Origin: Candidatus Eremiobacterota bacterium
GTDB lineage: Bacteria > Vulcanimicrobiota > CADAWZ01 > Ess09-12
Direction: 5' to 3'
Assembly (NCBI GenBank): GCA_031082125.1
Contig: JAVHLM010000018.1
Span: 24,648-88,647 of the forward strand
Length of the DNA stretch: 64,000 nucleotides
The stretch's first letter is position 1, and each line of letters opens with the position of its first letter. Positions 43,641 through 53,134 of this stretch are shown one piece after another. The notes under the pieces are model-generated. The model saw nothing but the letters and a program-made list of their open reading frames with translations, was not told the origin of the DNA and made no database searches. A program made the position numbers and the translations under genes.

Positions 43641-44537
43641 ATGATTGACGAGATCAAGGAAAAGAAAAAGTCGGAAGATGCCGCTGCCGTAATGGCGGGT
43701 TTTTATAACGCCCTGATGGCCCAGCCCCCCCAGGTGAGCATGAACCAGGAGGGACCCGCCGAGAAGCCCGACGCAATAGTGATAAACGACAAGCAGGGCT
43801 CAGCAGTGGACCAGGCAAGGCTCCTCAAGGAGCAGGCCCAGAGGCTCCAGGCAGAAAGCAAGAACCTTGACGCCCAGGGAGGCGTGAAGTCCCAGAAGGG
43901 CTCAGAGCTTGAAAAAGAAGCTGCCGAGGCCAAGGTCAGGGCCGAGGCCGAAGAGGCTGAAGCCGGCAAGATGACAGAGGCCGCCGAGAGCGACAGCAAG
44001 GAGGCGGCGAAGGCCGAGGACCGGGCCCAGGAGGACCTGAGGGCCTCCCAGGCGGGAAAGCAGTCCGGCGAGGCCGGGATCGAGAAGGCCCATGTGAAAA
44101 AGGAGCAGGCCTCTGAGCTTATGATGAAGGCCCGCATGAGCCAGTCACAGGTCGATGAGCGGGTCGCCGAGTCAATGATGGAAGAGGCCGGGAGGCAGGA
44201 GCAGACCGGGCAGGGCGACAAGGCAAAGTTCGAGAGGAAAGCCGAGAGCGCTATGGCAGCGGCAGGCGAAGGCAAAACGAAAAGGACCAGGGCCGAGTCA
44301 AAGAAGACTTCATCGGAATCGGCTAAAACCAGGGCAAAAGGGAGCAAGGACGGCGCTGAAGCGCAGCGCTCCATGGGGGAGAGCCTCAAGGATGAGGGCG
44401 CCTCCCTCACCGCCAGGGCGGGAGAAAACCGCGAGAAGGCGGCTTCTCTTGAGTCAGATGCCGAGAAGCTCATCAGGCAGGCGGCGGAGCTCCCCTTCTA
44501 CTTCGCCCAGTCAGGCGAGGTCTTCGACAAGGAGTAA
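43641..44537 (+). CDS. Leaderless coiled-coil protein rich in Ala, Glu, Lys
   Basis: 298 residues, almost all predicted coiled coil. It begins MIDEIKEKKKSEDAAAVMAG, then long runs such as LEKEAAEAKVRAEAEEAEAG and RAKGSKDGAEAQRSMGESLK, with heptad-like spacing of Ala and charged residues. No signal peptide, no Cys. It may be a structural rod or a chaperone-like or needle-tip-type protein. No known family. It stands alone with its own box and terminator. Confidence 0.75.
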   Translation: MIDEIKEKKKSEDAAAVMAGFYNALMAQPPQVSMNQEGPAEKPDAIVINDKQGSAVDQARLLKEQAQRLQAESKNLDAQGGVKSQKGSELEKEAAEAKVRAEAEEAEAGKMTEAAESDSKEAAKAEDRAQEDLRASQAGKQSGEAGIEKAHVKKEQASELMMKARMSQSQVDERVAESMMEEAGRQEQTGQGDKAKFERKAESAMAAAGEGKTKRTRAESKKTSSESAKTRAKGSKDGAEAQRSMGESLKDEGASLTARAGENREKAASLESDAEKLIRQAAELPFYFAQSGEVFDKE

Positions 44538-44560
44538 GGCTTTCGGGATTCCTGACCGCG

Positions 44561-44586
44561 AAAAGCCCTTTTCAGGGCTTTTTTAT
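44561..44586 (+). terminator. Rho-independent terminator after the coiled-coil gene
   Basis: AAAAGCCC (44561-44568), short loop, GGGCTTTT followed by TT, all 24 nt past the stop codon. Confidence 0.85.
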
Positions 44587-45039
44587 ATGTCCCACCCGGT
44601 CACTTCCCTGCGGGGACAGCAGGAACCACCTCCACAAGCTCCGGATTTTCGAGACAGTACACATCCAAGTGCGCTGAGCCTTCAACTCCCGCCGCAACCT
44701 TGTGATCATTACTGCATCGGACACCTCAATGGCTGAGTAAAACACACGGAATCATTCGCGCTTTGCAGATCTTGCATAGTATTCTGACATGTGAAATTAT
44801 AAAGGTCGGATCATTGGTATTCATTGAAAGAGTCTGAAGGCCTGAAAATATTTTTCTGCCATCGTCTTTTACCAGTCCTCCCTCTGCGCCCTCGCACAGG
44901 AGGCCTTTTCTCTTCGCTGGAGGGAGATTCAGGAGTTTTAAGCCAAAAAATCACAAAATATCCCTTTTCGCCCCTCTGCCGGGCATCCAGCGAAGGCATT
45001 CAAATTCAATAATGACAAGCATTTCTGCACACGACCATT
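44587..45039. other. Long intergenic stretch without a gene
   Basis: Between the terminator and the HNH promoter I see no supportable gene, RNA or repeat. Short frames on both strands (around 44811-45012) lack ribosome-binding sites. It becomes AT-rich toward the right, up to the promoter. The length of about 450 bases is unusual for this dense window and may be an insertion junction. Confidence 0.4.
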
Positions 45040-45068
45040 TTGACATGAATACATTATTTTTGTATAAT
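45040..45068 (+). promoter_or_regulatory. Perfect consensus sigma-70 promoter of the HNH gene
   Basis: TTGACA (45040-45045), exactly 17 bp, TATAAT (45063-45068). All twelve consensus bases match. The start of the GTG gene is about 50 nt downstream. Such strong promoters are rare on host genes of GC-rich genomes. Confidence 0.9.
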
Positions 45069-45128
45069 ATTTATAGAGATACATAAGTATCCAATTAATA
45101 TACAAGACCTCATGAAAGGAGGACTGTC

Positions 45129-47411
45129 GTGAATACCGGTGCGATCCGCGAGTATCCCGGCTATGAGGCCACCATGGAGGGCGGACAGATCTTCAAGGCT
45201 TGTCCCGGCCTCCCGCTGGTGACGTACGGCGCCGACGAGGTGCTCTCGCGCTCGAACTGTCGCCATATATTCCGCGATCTCACCGGGGAGGTCCTGGACT
45301 GGAACCTCTGGTGCCTCTCTCATGCGGGGGTGAAGCTCGATCTCCTTATCGGGGAGGCCCTTCTCTCCCTTGACGGGAAGCTCGAGAAGCTCGGCTATGT
45401 GAGAGTGTCCGACTTCGTACGCGAGGAGCTTGGGATCTCATCAAGGAGCTGCTATGAGCTTATGCGGAACGCGAAGGCCCTTCAGAAGCTCCCCCTCATC
45501 AGGGAAGCTCTCGAGAGTGGGAGGCTTCGCAAAAGCGCGCTGCGGTATCTCTTCCAGGTCGTGACGCCCGAGACCGAGGCGGAGTGGCTCTCAAAGGCCA
45601 TGAGCCTCACCGTGCGGGGTCTCGAGGAGGAAGTGCGTCGCTTCAAGATTCAGAATTCACAAGGAAAGGAGGACATTGATTCTTTTGGACCCGGTGAGGG
45701 CGACGATGAGGGCAAAGCCATTCCCGTGAGCGTGAGGGTTCCTCTCGCCGTGGCCGCAAAGTGGGACCGGGCCCTCGAGGTCTTCCGCAGAGTGGAGGAA
45801 GCGGAGCTCCCTTCGGAGAGCTTCGTGGAGGCTCTTCTTGCCGAGTTCGCTGCTTCGGTGCCGCTTGTGGCCATCGGGGCGCAGGATGGAAAGGCGCAGG
45901 GGCCTGAAGTCCGTGAGGCTTCCCATGGCGACTGCGCCACCCACGGCGATGGGGCACATTCTCGGAATGGCCTTGATGCTTCCGATACAAGGGAGAACGG
46001 AGCCGATCCCACCTTCGGGGAGAAAGCCCTTCTCCTTGGTGCCCTGGCGGGTGCCATCGGCTCCCTCGATGATGAGGCCTCCTTCGGCGAGCGGGAAAGA
46101 GAGCTTGCCCGGCAGGTCCACAAGGACCTCGAAGAGGTGTCGCACCTCTGGGAGTTTCTGCCCTGGAAGCCCGTCACCGTGGAGCTTCACCGGGAGTTTC
46201 AGGCTCCCGCAGGCTATTGCTCCGATGCCGATACCGCCGTCACCCCTGACGGGTTCCTGGTGCATCCTCCCGCCGATCCCTTCGAGACGGTCGCAAGGCT
46301 CCGGAAGATGGCTTCCCTGCGCCACTCCCTCTCCTTCTACCAGGGGAGGCTCCTGCGGACTCTCAACAATTTCGGCCTCTACAAAGACATGCGCTTCCTC
46401 TCCCTGGGCCATTACACCAGGGAGCGCCTCGGGATGTCCCGGAGCACCGCGTATTCCTTAATCTCATTAGAAAGGGGTTATTTAGAGTATCCCGATATGC
46501 TGGACCTTGTGCAGGTGGGAAAGCTCACCCCCGAGCAGGCGCGGCATCTTGCCAGGGTATTCATTGAGGGGACCCGCGTCAAGGAGGCGTGGCTCTCCTA
46601 CGCCCAGGAGGTTCCTGCCGCCACCCTCATCCAGGCTGTCGAGGGGTTCCTCCGCTTTGCCAAGAGGGCTGTCCACAAAAAGTGGGACATTGAGCCCGAG
46701 GTCTTCGAGGTGGCCGTCACGGGGAGATCCGTCAAGAGAGTTTCCATTGCACTCTCTAATGCCACGAAACCCAGTGGGGACAATGGTTTGGTCGCCGCAG
46801 TCCAGATGTGTACACACGAGCCTTGGCCCCCCTCACGCCAGGATGGGCTCACCCCCGCCATCTGGCAGGTCACCGGGGGCCGGGAGCACCCCGAGCTCTC
46901 CGAGATCCTCTCCGTCTTCTCGGGAGAGACCCCGAAAGAGGGGACCTTCGGGTCGAACCTCTCGGACAGGGGCGCCCTCATCCGCTTCTTCATCAAAAAA
47001 GACCTTGTTCCCCTCTGGAACCACGCCGTGAGGCTCTGGGGTGGAGAGGACCTTGCCCTCTTCATTGAGGCTCTCCTTGACACCTTCCTTGCCGCCTGGG
47101 ACCTTCCCGAAAAAAGGGATCTCCACAGCCGCGTTCTCGCCCGGGATCACTACCAGTGCCAGGCCCCCGGCTGCCGGTGCCGTCGGAATCTTCATGCTCA
47201 CCATATCAAATACCGCTCCCATGGCGGCCCCGACACCGAGGGCAATCTCATCACCCTCTGCATTGCCCACCACCTGCGGTGCCTCCACGAGGGCTATCTC
47301 ATCATCAGGGGCAGGGCGCCCCACCGCCTCACCTTCATCTTCCCACGCGGCCGGAGAGGCCTTTCACCATTGCAGAAGTGGGAGGCTGCTCCTGCAGAGC
47401 TTTCGCTTTGA
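45129..47411 (+). CDS. Large HNH endonuclease family protein with duplicated N-terminal domain
   Basis: 760 residues from GTG 45129 with AAAGGAGG six bases upstream. The C-terminal HNH domain (about residues 672-720) has paired Cys for a zinc site (CQAPGCRCR), then LHAHHIKYRSHGG and NLITLCIAHHLRCLHEG. The rest contains two similar blocks: LGYVRVSDFVREELGISSRS and, 300 residues on, FLSLGHYTRERLGMSRSTAY, each with an HTH-like turn and a following hydrophobic helix. This suggests an internal duplication. The linker between is Glu/Asp-rich. Similar HNH proteins with a long N-terminal half occur in multiple copies in some genomes. DNA cleavage is likely; target unknown. Confidence 0.85.
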   Translation: MNTGAIREYPGYEATMEGGQIFKACPGLPLVTYGADEVLSRSNCRHIFRDLTGEVLDWNLWCLSHAGVKLDLLIGEALLSLDGKLEKLGYVRVSDFVREELGISSRSCYELMRNAKALQKLPLIREALESGRLRKSALRYLFQVVTPETEAEWLSKAMSLTVRGLEEEVRRFKIQNSQGKEDIDSFGPGEGDDEGKAIPVSVRVPLAVAAKWDRALEVFRRVEEAELPSESFVEALLAEFAASVPLVAIGAQDGKAQGPEVREASHGDCATHGDGAHSRNGLDASDTRENGADPTFGEKALLLGALAGAIGSLDDEASFGERERELARQVHKDLEEVSHLWEFLPWKPVTVELHREFQAPAGYCSDADTAVTPDGFLVHPPADPFETVARLRKMASLRHSLSFYQGRLLRTLNNFGLYKDMRFLSLGHYTRERLGMSRSTAYSLISLERGYLEYPDMLDLVQVGKLTPEQARHLARVFIEGTRVKEAWLSYAQEVPAATLIQAVEGFLRFAKRAVHKKWDIEPEVFEVAVTGRSVKRVSIALSNATKPSGDNGLVAAVQMCTHEPWPPSRQDGLTPAIWQVTGGREHPELSEILSVFSGETPKEGTFGSNLSDRGALIRFFIKKDLVPLWNHAVRLWGGEDLALFIEALLDTFLAAWDLPEKRDLHSRVLARDHYQCQAPGCRCRRNLHAHHIKYRSHGGPDTEGNLITLCIAHHLRCLHEGYLIIRGRAPHRLTFIFPRGRRGLSPLQKWEAAPAELSL

Positions 47412-47462
47412 GGCCATGGGATATTTTCCTCTTCGGGCTGGCAGGGAGTTCTGCACATACAG

Positions 47463-47491
47463 GGGGACAGAACCTGACTTCGTGGTATAAT
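47463..47491 (+). promoter_or_regulatory. Sigma-70-type promoter of the phosphodiesterase gene
   Basis: GGGACA (47463-47468), 17 bp, TATAAT (47486-47491): perfect -10, 4 of 6 at -35. The gene starts 140 nt downstream at 47633. Confidence 0.5.
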
Positions 47492-47632
47492 TGACTCATG
47501 AACTTTGTCATTCTGCTCATAGGCGGCCCTTTAAGTTGAACAGTGGTGCGACAAACTCTCACCCGGGATGAGAAACAATTTTCCCTTCCGGGGATCTATA
47601 TAAGAGAAAGCTCTTGAAAGGTGGTCAAAACT

Positions 47633-48526
47633 ATGAAGCGTTATGCTTTGGCAATCACAGTGCTGGCTCTTCTTGTCATCGCGGCTGCCTCACTCGGCGC
47701 AGCATCAAGGGAGAACAGGCCGCAGAACATAATCCTGATAGGGTGGGATGGCGTTCAGAGAGAGCACCTGAAAGAGTGCATAGCCAGAAATGAAATCCCC
47801 CACCTCATGAAGCTGAGCTCCGAAGGGGCTATGGTGGACATAGACGTGAATGGAGCCACCGATACCAAGGCCGGGTGGGCGCAGATCCTGACAGGCTATA
47901 AGCCGGAGATAACGGGGGTTTACAGCAATAAGAACTATCGTCCCATTCCGAAGGGATACACTGTGTTTGAGAGGCTTGAGAACTCCCTTGGAAATAATGC
48001 CATCGTCACTGCAGCGATAATTGCAAAGAATGGGAATGTAGGGGCCAAGCCAGGGCAGCCCTACTTTTACACAAAGGAGGGCATGGATCTCTTCATAAAC
48101 GCCCTGGGGAAAAATGAAGCGGTAACCCGGAAAGCTCTTGAAACCATGGAGAAGTATAAGAACAGGCCCTTCTTTTTCTTTATCCATTACGGTGAGGTGG
48201 ATCATATGGGACACAGGCAGGGTGAGAACTCCAAGGAGTATAATGATGCCATTGTCTCTTGTGATACGGCGCTTGGCCTGATCGTGAAAAAGCTCCGGGA
48301 GCTCAAGCTCTACGACAGGACTCTTGTCTATGTCACGGCTGACCATGGCTTTGACGAAGGAATGACGCACCACCATAACGCACCCCGCGTATTCCTTGCC
48401 ACCAACGACAAAGGGGCAAAGCACCCTGGGCACAGGGAAGACATAACGCCCACCATAGTCAAGCGCTTTGGCCTTGACCTTAAGCAGATAAAGCCGCCTC
48501 TTGACGGCAAGCCCCTCGACAGATAG
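47633..48526 (+). CDS. Exported alkaline-phosphatase-superfamily phosphodiesterase
   Basis: 297 residues from ATG 47633, AAAGGTGG upstream. Signal peptide ALAITVLALLVIAAASLGAA. Type I phosphodiesterase / nucleotide pyrophosphatase fold: IILIGWDGVQREHL (metal Asp), Thr in NGATDTKAGWAQI (nucleophile region), then HYGEVDHMGHRQG (Asp and two His) and VTADHGFDEGM (Asp-His), with a final His in KHPGHRED. It hydrolyses phosphodiesters or phosphonate-type bonds in the periplasm. It is probably involved in phosphate supply; a Pho link is plausible but no box is seen upstream. Confidence 0.88.
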   Translation: MKRYALAITVLALLVIAAASLGAASRENRPQNIILIGWDGVQREHLKECIARNEIPHLMKLSSEGAMVDIDVNGATDTKAGWAQILTGYKPEITGVYSNKNYRPIPKGYTVFERLENSLGNNAIVTAAIIAKNGNVGAKPGQPYFYTKEGMDLFINALGKNEAVTRKALETMEKYKNRPFFFFIHYGEVDHMGHRQGENSKEYNDAIVSCDTALGLIVKKLRELKLYDRTLVYVTADHGFDEGMTHHHNAPRVFLATNDKGAKHPGHREDITPTIVKRFGLDLKQIKPPLDGKPLDR

Positions 48527-48658
48527 GATTCTGCCCTGCCCCTCCATAAAGCTGGAATACGGCACTGGAGAATATTTGCCCATATGAAGCCTGGATTCAA
48601 CAACCGCTGAATCCCGGTTTCCAGCTTCTTTTGAGGCCGTCATTATACAGATTCTTTA

Positions 48659-48688
48659 TGGACTGGCTCCTCCTCCATGTGCTATAAT
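48659..48688 (+). promoter_or_regulatory. Sigma-70-type promoter of the Rh/Amt gene
   Basis: TGGACT (48659-48664), 18 bp, TATAAT (48683-48688). It lies 76 nt upstream of ATG 48765. Confidence 0.45.
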
Positions 48689-48764
48689 TATAAAGCTGAT
48701 GATAATAAGGCCAAAGAACGGCGCTGCTTGTGAGCCCCGCCAGGGGTGGCGAAAAGGAGATCCT

Positions 48765-49904
48765 ATGAAAAAACCGCTCAAAATTCTCCCTCTTATTGCC
48801 CTGGCTTTGTTGATTATGAAAGGAATGTCTTTTGCTGAGGAAGTCCCTGGCACCACTCTGGCGGCCCTGACAGACGTGCAGAAGTATGACCGGGCTCTTC
48901 ACATCATGGCAATGCTCATGGCGGGCTTCGGGTTTCTCATGGTGTTCTTGAAAAGATACGGCCGCTCAGCGCTCACGGCCACCTATCTGCTGGTGAGCAC
49001 TGCAATCCCCCTCTATTTTGTGGTGGGAGCGCCAGGCAGACTGATAGACAGGCTTATTCTTGCTGAATTTGCAGCAGCAAGCCTGCTCATCTGCGCCGGA
49101 GCGGTCCTCGGCCGCCTGAAAATGGGCCAGTACATTTTGCTGGCTTTGCTGTTCGTTCCTTTTTATGCCTTCAATGAGAAGATCCTGAATGGTGGAATGG
49201 GCCTGATAACGGGAAAATTCATTGACACGGGGGGCTCAATCGCGATTCATGCCTTTGGAGCCCTTTTTGGCCTTGGAGTGGCGATGGCGATGACTACCCA
49301 GCAAGAGAGCGAAGCGCCGATTGAGTGTGATGAAACCAGCGAGCGGTATTCCCTGCTGGGAAGCATGGTGCTCTGGATATTCTGGCCAAGCTTCTGCTCA
49401 GCCCTGGTTGCTCCTGAAGCGGTGCCCAGAACGGCAGTCAACGTGATTTTTGCGCTGTGCGGCTCCACGCTGTCTACCTACTTTGCCTCAGTAAAGCTGA
49501 GAGGCAAAATCTCTGCGGCAGATATAGCCAATGCAGCACTTGCAGGCGGTGTCGCCATAGGCTCGGTCTGCGACAGCACTGTGCCGACCTATGCCTTTGA
49601 AATCGGTATTTTTGCAGGCATCATCTCAACATTCGGCTTTGCGGTGATCCAGCCCAGACTGGCGGCTCGTACCCATAAAATCGATACCTGCGGAGTCCTT
49701 AACCTCCATGGATTGCCGGGAATATTCGGCGGGCTCGCGGCAATAGTCCTGGTAAAAGGGATACAGAGCGAGTCGCAGTTAAACGGCATCCTGGCGACAA
49801 TATTCATCTCGTGCATTGCCGGGCTCATCACGGGGAAAATCGTTTCCTTCATGGGGAGAAGAAAAGAGCCTTACGTGGACTCTGAAGAATTTGAAGGAGC
49901 CTGA
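48765..49904 (+). CDS. Ammonium transporter of the Amt/Rh superfamily
   Basis: 379 residues from ATG 48765, AAGGAGA upstream, with about eleven helices. The twin-His pore residues are visible: GSIAIHAFGALFGLGVA and GVLNLHGLPGIFGGLA. The layout, including DTGGSIAIHAFGA, is nearer to the Rh type than to bacterial AmtB. An N-terminal signal-like helix (ILPLIALALLIMKGMSFA) precedes the first pore helix. It transports ammonium, ammonia or possibly CO2. There is no glnK gene next to it, unlike most amt loci. The next gene overlaps its stop (TGATG), so translation is coupled. Confidence 0.88.
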   Translation: MKKPLKILPLIALALLIMKGMSFAEEVPGTTLAALTDVQKYDRALHIMAMLMAGFGFLMVFLKRYGRSALTATYLLVSTAIPLYFVVGAPGRLIDRLILAEFAAASLLICAGAVLGRLKMGQYILLALLFVPFYAFNEKILNGGMGLITGKFIDTGGSIAIHAFGALFGLGVAMAMTTQQESEAPIECDETSERYSLLGSMVLWIFWPSFCSALVAPEAVPRTAVNVIFALCGSTLSTYFASVKLRGKISAADIANAALAGGVAIGSVCDSTVPTYAFEIGIFAGIISTFGFAVIQPRLAARTHKIDTCGVLNLHGLPGIFGGLAAIVLVKGIQSESQLNGILATIFISCIAGLITGKIVSFMGRRKEPYVDSEEFEGA

Positions 49905-50434
49905 TGACACTCATGCGAAGATTTTTTCTCTCAGCTCTGTGCCTGGTGGCTCTGCTGGCCATTTCTTCCCAGGCAGCCCTTTCTGCAGGAGCCTCCGACA
50001 CCTGGAAGATCGACCTCCAGAAAGGCTCATACGGACCGCTCCAGCTTGGAATGCCGCTCGATGAAGCGAAGACCACGGTCAGGAAATTCTTCAAGGACGC
50101 AGACATCAGGCCTACGGGGATACTCTGCGAGATAATCGCCCGCGGGGCGGGATGGACTGTCAACATGATGTTCGAGAACGGCAGGGCGTACGATCTTATG
50201 CTGAGCGGCAGCTTCCCGGGGAGTTCACCGGAGGGCATCACTTACAAGAGCACCCAGGCCGAGGTAATGAAAAAGCTGGGACGGCCTGACAAGGTCAAGA
50301 ATGACAAAGACCTGGGAACCACCACCTTGATTTACCTCAAGCCCAACTGCCGGCTCACCTGGTCGTCCATGGGATCAACTACCTACTTCTCACTCCGCTT
50401 CGTACCGCCAGGCCAGCGCACCGCGTGGGATTGA
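49904..50434 (+). CDS. Exported BamE-like domain protein
   Basis: 176 residues. ATG overlaps the TGA of the transporter gene, with AAGGAG five bases upstream, so the two genes are translationally coupled. Signal peptide RRFFLSALCLVALLAISSQA. The mature part contains GPLQLGMPLDEAKTTVRKFF and GITYKSTQAEVMKKLGRPDK, two copies of the G-I/M-x-x-x-x-x-x-V-x-x-x-L-G motif of BamE-type proteins. It is related to the gene at 24353. Role unknown, in the envelope. Confidence 0.7.
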   Translation: MTLMRRFFLSALCLVALLAISSQAALSAGASDTWKIDLQKGSYGPLQLGMPLDEAKTTVRKFFKDADIRPTGILCEIIARGAGWTVNMMFENGRAYDLMLSGSFPGSSPEGITYKSTQAEVMKKLGRPDKVKNDKDLGTTTLIYLKPNCRLTWSSMGSTTYFSLRFVPPGQRTAWD

Positions 50435-50632
50435 GTGCTTTCAGATTGTCCACTGATTGTTAACACCGGAACTCTTGAAGGCGCTCACCCAGAACGCCTC
50501 ATTACAGGCCTCTTCACTTTCTCTTTTGATCTGATGCCATATAGAGAGTTCTTGCGCTCACTGTCTCCATGGAGGATATTTTTACGATCCTGGGAAAAGA
50601 ACTCTTGAGAAGACCTGCGCAAGGAGCACACC

Positions 50633-51454
50633 ATGGGACAGGATATTCTTCCCCCGGACAAGATGGTCACCGCCATCGAGGAGAATATCATCACCACCTA
50701 CTGCACTCTCAGTCACATGCCCGGTGCTACGATCCATTCCGAAAGCGACATGGTGAGCGTCATCACGGGTGTCCCCCACCCCATCATGAACAACCTGCTC
50801 CGTGCCCGCTTTGATGAGCCCGCCATCGATGAAAAGATCAAAAACGCTCTGGAGCCATTCAGGTTCCGCAGCCTTCCCATGGTCTGGTGGGTCGGCCCTT
50901 CCTCAAGGCCCTCTGACCTGGGGGCCCGCCTCGTGCAGGAGGGGCTCAGGCACGACAGTGATGCTCCCGGCATGGCGCTGGATATCGCCCTTCTGAACGA
51001 GGAATACCCCGTGCCCGGAGGGGTAAAAATCCAGTTCATCGAGGACCGCGATCTCCTGAAGACCTGCATCACTCTCTTCTGTGAAGCCTTCAGGCTCCCC
51101 GAGTTCATAGGGCTGGCATTCTACTCCTTCTTCTTCATGCTCGGCTTCAAGACCACCACCCCATGGCGGAACTATATCGCCTTCCAGGAGGGGAAGCCTG
51201 TGGGGATCTCCTCGATGTCACTCTGCAACGGCATCGCCGGTATCTGGAACGTGGGCATCATACCCGAGGCACGCCGCCATGGGATCGGGACCCTCCTGAC
51301 AGCAATCCCCCTCCAGGAAGCCCGCAGGCTGGGATACCGGATCGCCATTCTCACCTCAACGCCTGTGGGACGGAGTGTCTATGAGCGGATGGGCTTCAGG
51401 GAATACTGCAGCTTCTCCCTTTACGTGCTGGAGCCGCCTTCTCCCCCTTCATGA
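50633..51454 (+). CDS. GNAT family N-acetyltransferase
   Basis: 273 residues from ATG 50633, AAGGAG upstream. The last 130 residues form a GNAT domain: GIAGIWNVGIIPEARRHGIG is the motif A loop for acetyl-CoA (R-x-x-G-x-G/A), then LLTAIPLQEARRLGYRIAIL and SVYERMGFREYC. The first 130 residues are a less clear second domain. Cytosolic. Substrate unknown. Confidence 0.88.
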   Translation: MGQDILPPDKMVTAIEENIITTYCTLSHMPGATIHSESDMVSVITGVPHPIMNNLLRARFDEPAIDEKIKNALEPFRFRSLPMVWWVGPSSRPSDLGARLVQEGLRHDSDAPGMALDIALLNEEYPVPGGVKIQFIEDRDLLKTCITLFCEAFRLPEFIGLAFYSFFFMLGFKTTTPWRNYIAFQEGKPVGISSMSLCNGIAGIWNVGIIPEARRHGIGTLLTAIPLQEARRLGYRIAILTSTPVGRSVYERMGFREYCSFSLYVLEPPSPPS

Positions 51455-51502
51455 GGAGCGGCTCCCTCTGCTTTGATCTTATCAGAAAAGAGGAAGAGAC
51501 CG

Positions 51503-53116
51503 GTGGACAACCATAACGGGACAGGACCGGAAAGAGACGGGAGCCCCGTGGCTCAGGGCCGGGAAGGGCCCGAGCAGGCAAAAGGCCGGAAGGGGGCACC
51601 GCCATTGGCCACCCCGCGGGGCTTCTGGAGCAGCTACACCGCGATGCTGGTCAGCATAGTGATGCTCATCATCGTCTCTCCCCTCATCGACAGGAACTTC
51701 ATAGGGCTCATTATCCTGGACCTGCTCTTCGGCTCCATCGTTTTCATGGGCTTCGCCATAGTGCTCAAGGAGAAGCGGAGGTTGCTTACAGGTGCCACCA
51801 TAATAGCCATTGCCCTCATAATGGACCTCTCAAACCTGAATGGCACCACCAGCACGAAAATAGTCATCACCTCGTCTGTTGAGCTTATCTTTCTCGGCTA
51901 TATCTCGTCGGTGATACTCGCAAATGTCCTCAATGCGAAGCGCGTCACCGGCAATGAGATAAGCGGCGCCATCTGTGTCTATTTCCTCATGGGCATAATG
52001 TGGGCCCTTATTTACTACATGATTGAATTCACCTGGCCCGGCTCCTATTCTTCGCTCCCCTCGCGGAGCGTCAACGATGCCATAACCTTCAGAGTGGCAA
52101 TGGACATTTTTTCCTCCCTTCTCTATTTCAGCTTCATTACCCTCACCTCCGTGGGATATGGCGACTGCGCGCCTCTCACCATCATGTCCAGGGGCTTCTC
52201 CACCCTGGAGGCCGTTATCGGCCAGTTCTTCATTGCCCTTATTGTGGCGAGGCTCGTGGGGCTTTTCCTCCTCAACCGCCAGCAAAGCCTCCGGGAAGCC
52301 TGTGAAGAGACGCCGGCCGGAGAGAGCGCCACTGCCGAAGAGGCTGCCAGTGAAAGCGCTGCCGCTGCACCGCCGGCCGTCACAAGGGGAAAAGAAAACA
52401 AAGGCTCCTTTCATCTGTCGCCAACTGATTTTTTCAAGAGCTCCTCTTCGTGGCTCTTTGTCTCCCTTCTCATCTATCTGGTTTTCTGTCCTCTCCTTGT
52501 CAAGGAGACAAAGATGCCCTTTCTCTTCATACACGTGATATTCTTCGCCATCATCATCTCGGGCCTCAGGCTCATGCGAAAAAGCTGGGCAATGATGACG
52601 TGCCTCATTGTGCTCATCGGCACTTTCCTGATAATTGATTACCATATCGTTACCGGTGAGGTGCTGGGGCTTTTCCTTCCTGGAGCCCTCATACGGCTTC
52701 TCATAATTATTCTCATCATGGGCGGGGCACTTGCCACGCTTCGCCACCGCGAGGAGGTGACTTATGATCATATCATCAGCGGCGCCTCGGTCTATATCCT
52801 GCTGGGCATCCTATGGTCAGAGATATACTTCATGATCGAGCTCAGCTCCCATGGATCCTTCCTCTTCAACGGCGTTCCCTGGCATAATTACGGCACTATT
52901 GTGCTGATGGAGAGGCTCAAGATGACCCTGCTGTTCTTCAGTTACACCACGCTCACGACGGTGGGATACGGCGACACGGTGCCCTTCACCCACGTGGCGA
53001 GACTCTGGACTTACCTTGAGGCCGTGACGGGAGTCATCTACCTCGTGGTCCTGCTGGGCTACCTGGTATCAGCGAGAGTAAGCCAGGCCTATGAGAAGTC
53101 TTACAAGAGACGATAA
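51503..53116 (+). CDS. Tandem-pore potassium-channel-like membrane protein
   Basis: 537 residues from GTG 51503 (AAGAGGAAGAG upstream). Two similar halves of about 250 residues, each with several helices, then a pore helix and selectivity filter: TLTSVGYGDCAP at about residue 215 and TLTTVGYGDTVP at about 488, each followed by an outer helix (LEAVIGQFFIALIVARLVGL; LEAVTGVIYLVVLLGYLVSA). TxVGYGD is the potassium filter. A soluble acidic linker (EETPAGESATAEEAASESAA) separates the halves. A tandem-pore chain in bacteria is uncommon; two chains would make a four-fold pore. Confidence 0.82.
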   Translation: MDNHNGTGPERDGSPVAQGREGPEQAKGRKGAPPLATPRGFWSSYTAMLVSIVMLIIVSPLIDRNFIGLIILDLLFGSIVFMGFAIVLKEKRRLLTGATIIAIALIMDLSNLNGTTSTKIVITSSVELIFLGYISSVILANVLNAKRVTGNEISGAICVYFLMGIMWALIYYMIEFTWPGSYSSLPSRSVNDAITFRVAMDIFSSLLYFSFITLTSVGYGDCAPLTIMSRGFSTLEAVIGQFFIALIVARLVGLFLLNRQQSLREACEETPAGESATAEEAASESAAAAPPAVTRGKENKGSFHLSPTDFFKSSSSWLFVSLLIYLVFCPLLVKETKMPFLFIHVIFFAIIISGLRLMRKSWAMMTCLIVLIGTFLIIDYHIVTGEVLGLFLPGALIRLLIIILIMGGALATLRHREEVTYDHIISGASVYILLGILWSEIYFMIELSSHGSFLFNGVPWHNYGTIVLMERLKMTLLFFSYTTLTTVGYGDTVPFTHVARLWTYLEAVTGVIYLVVLLGYLVSARVSQAYEKSYKRR

Positions 53117-53134
53117 GGAACGGCAGGCGATGAG

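Noticed and set aside
44811-45012. Two opposite 62-codon frames in the long gap
   Set aside because: No ribosome-binding site, no recognisable sequence and mutually overlapping; noise.
45657-46412. 251-codon antisense frame within the HNH gene
   Set aside because: The plus-strand frame has the HNH domain, strong promoter and ribosome-binding site; the antisense frame has none.
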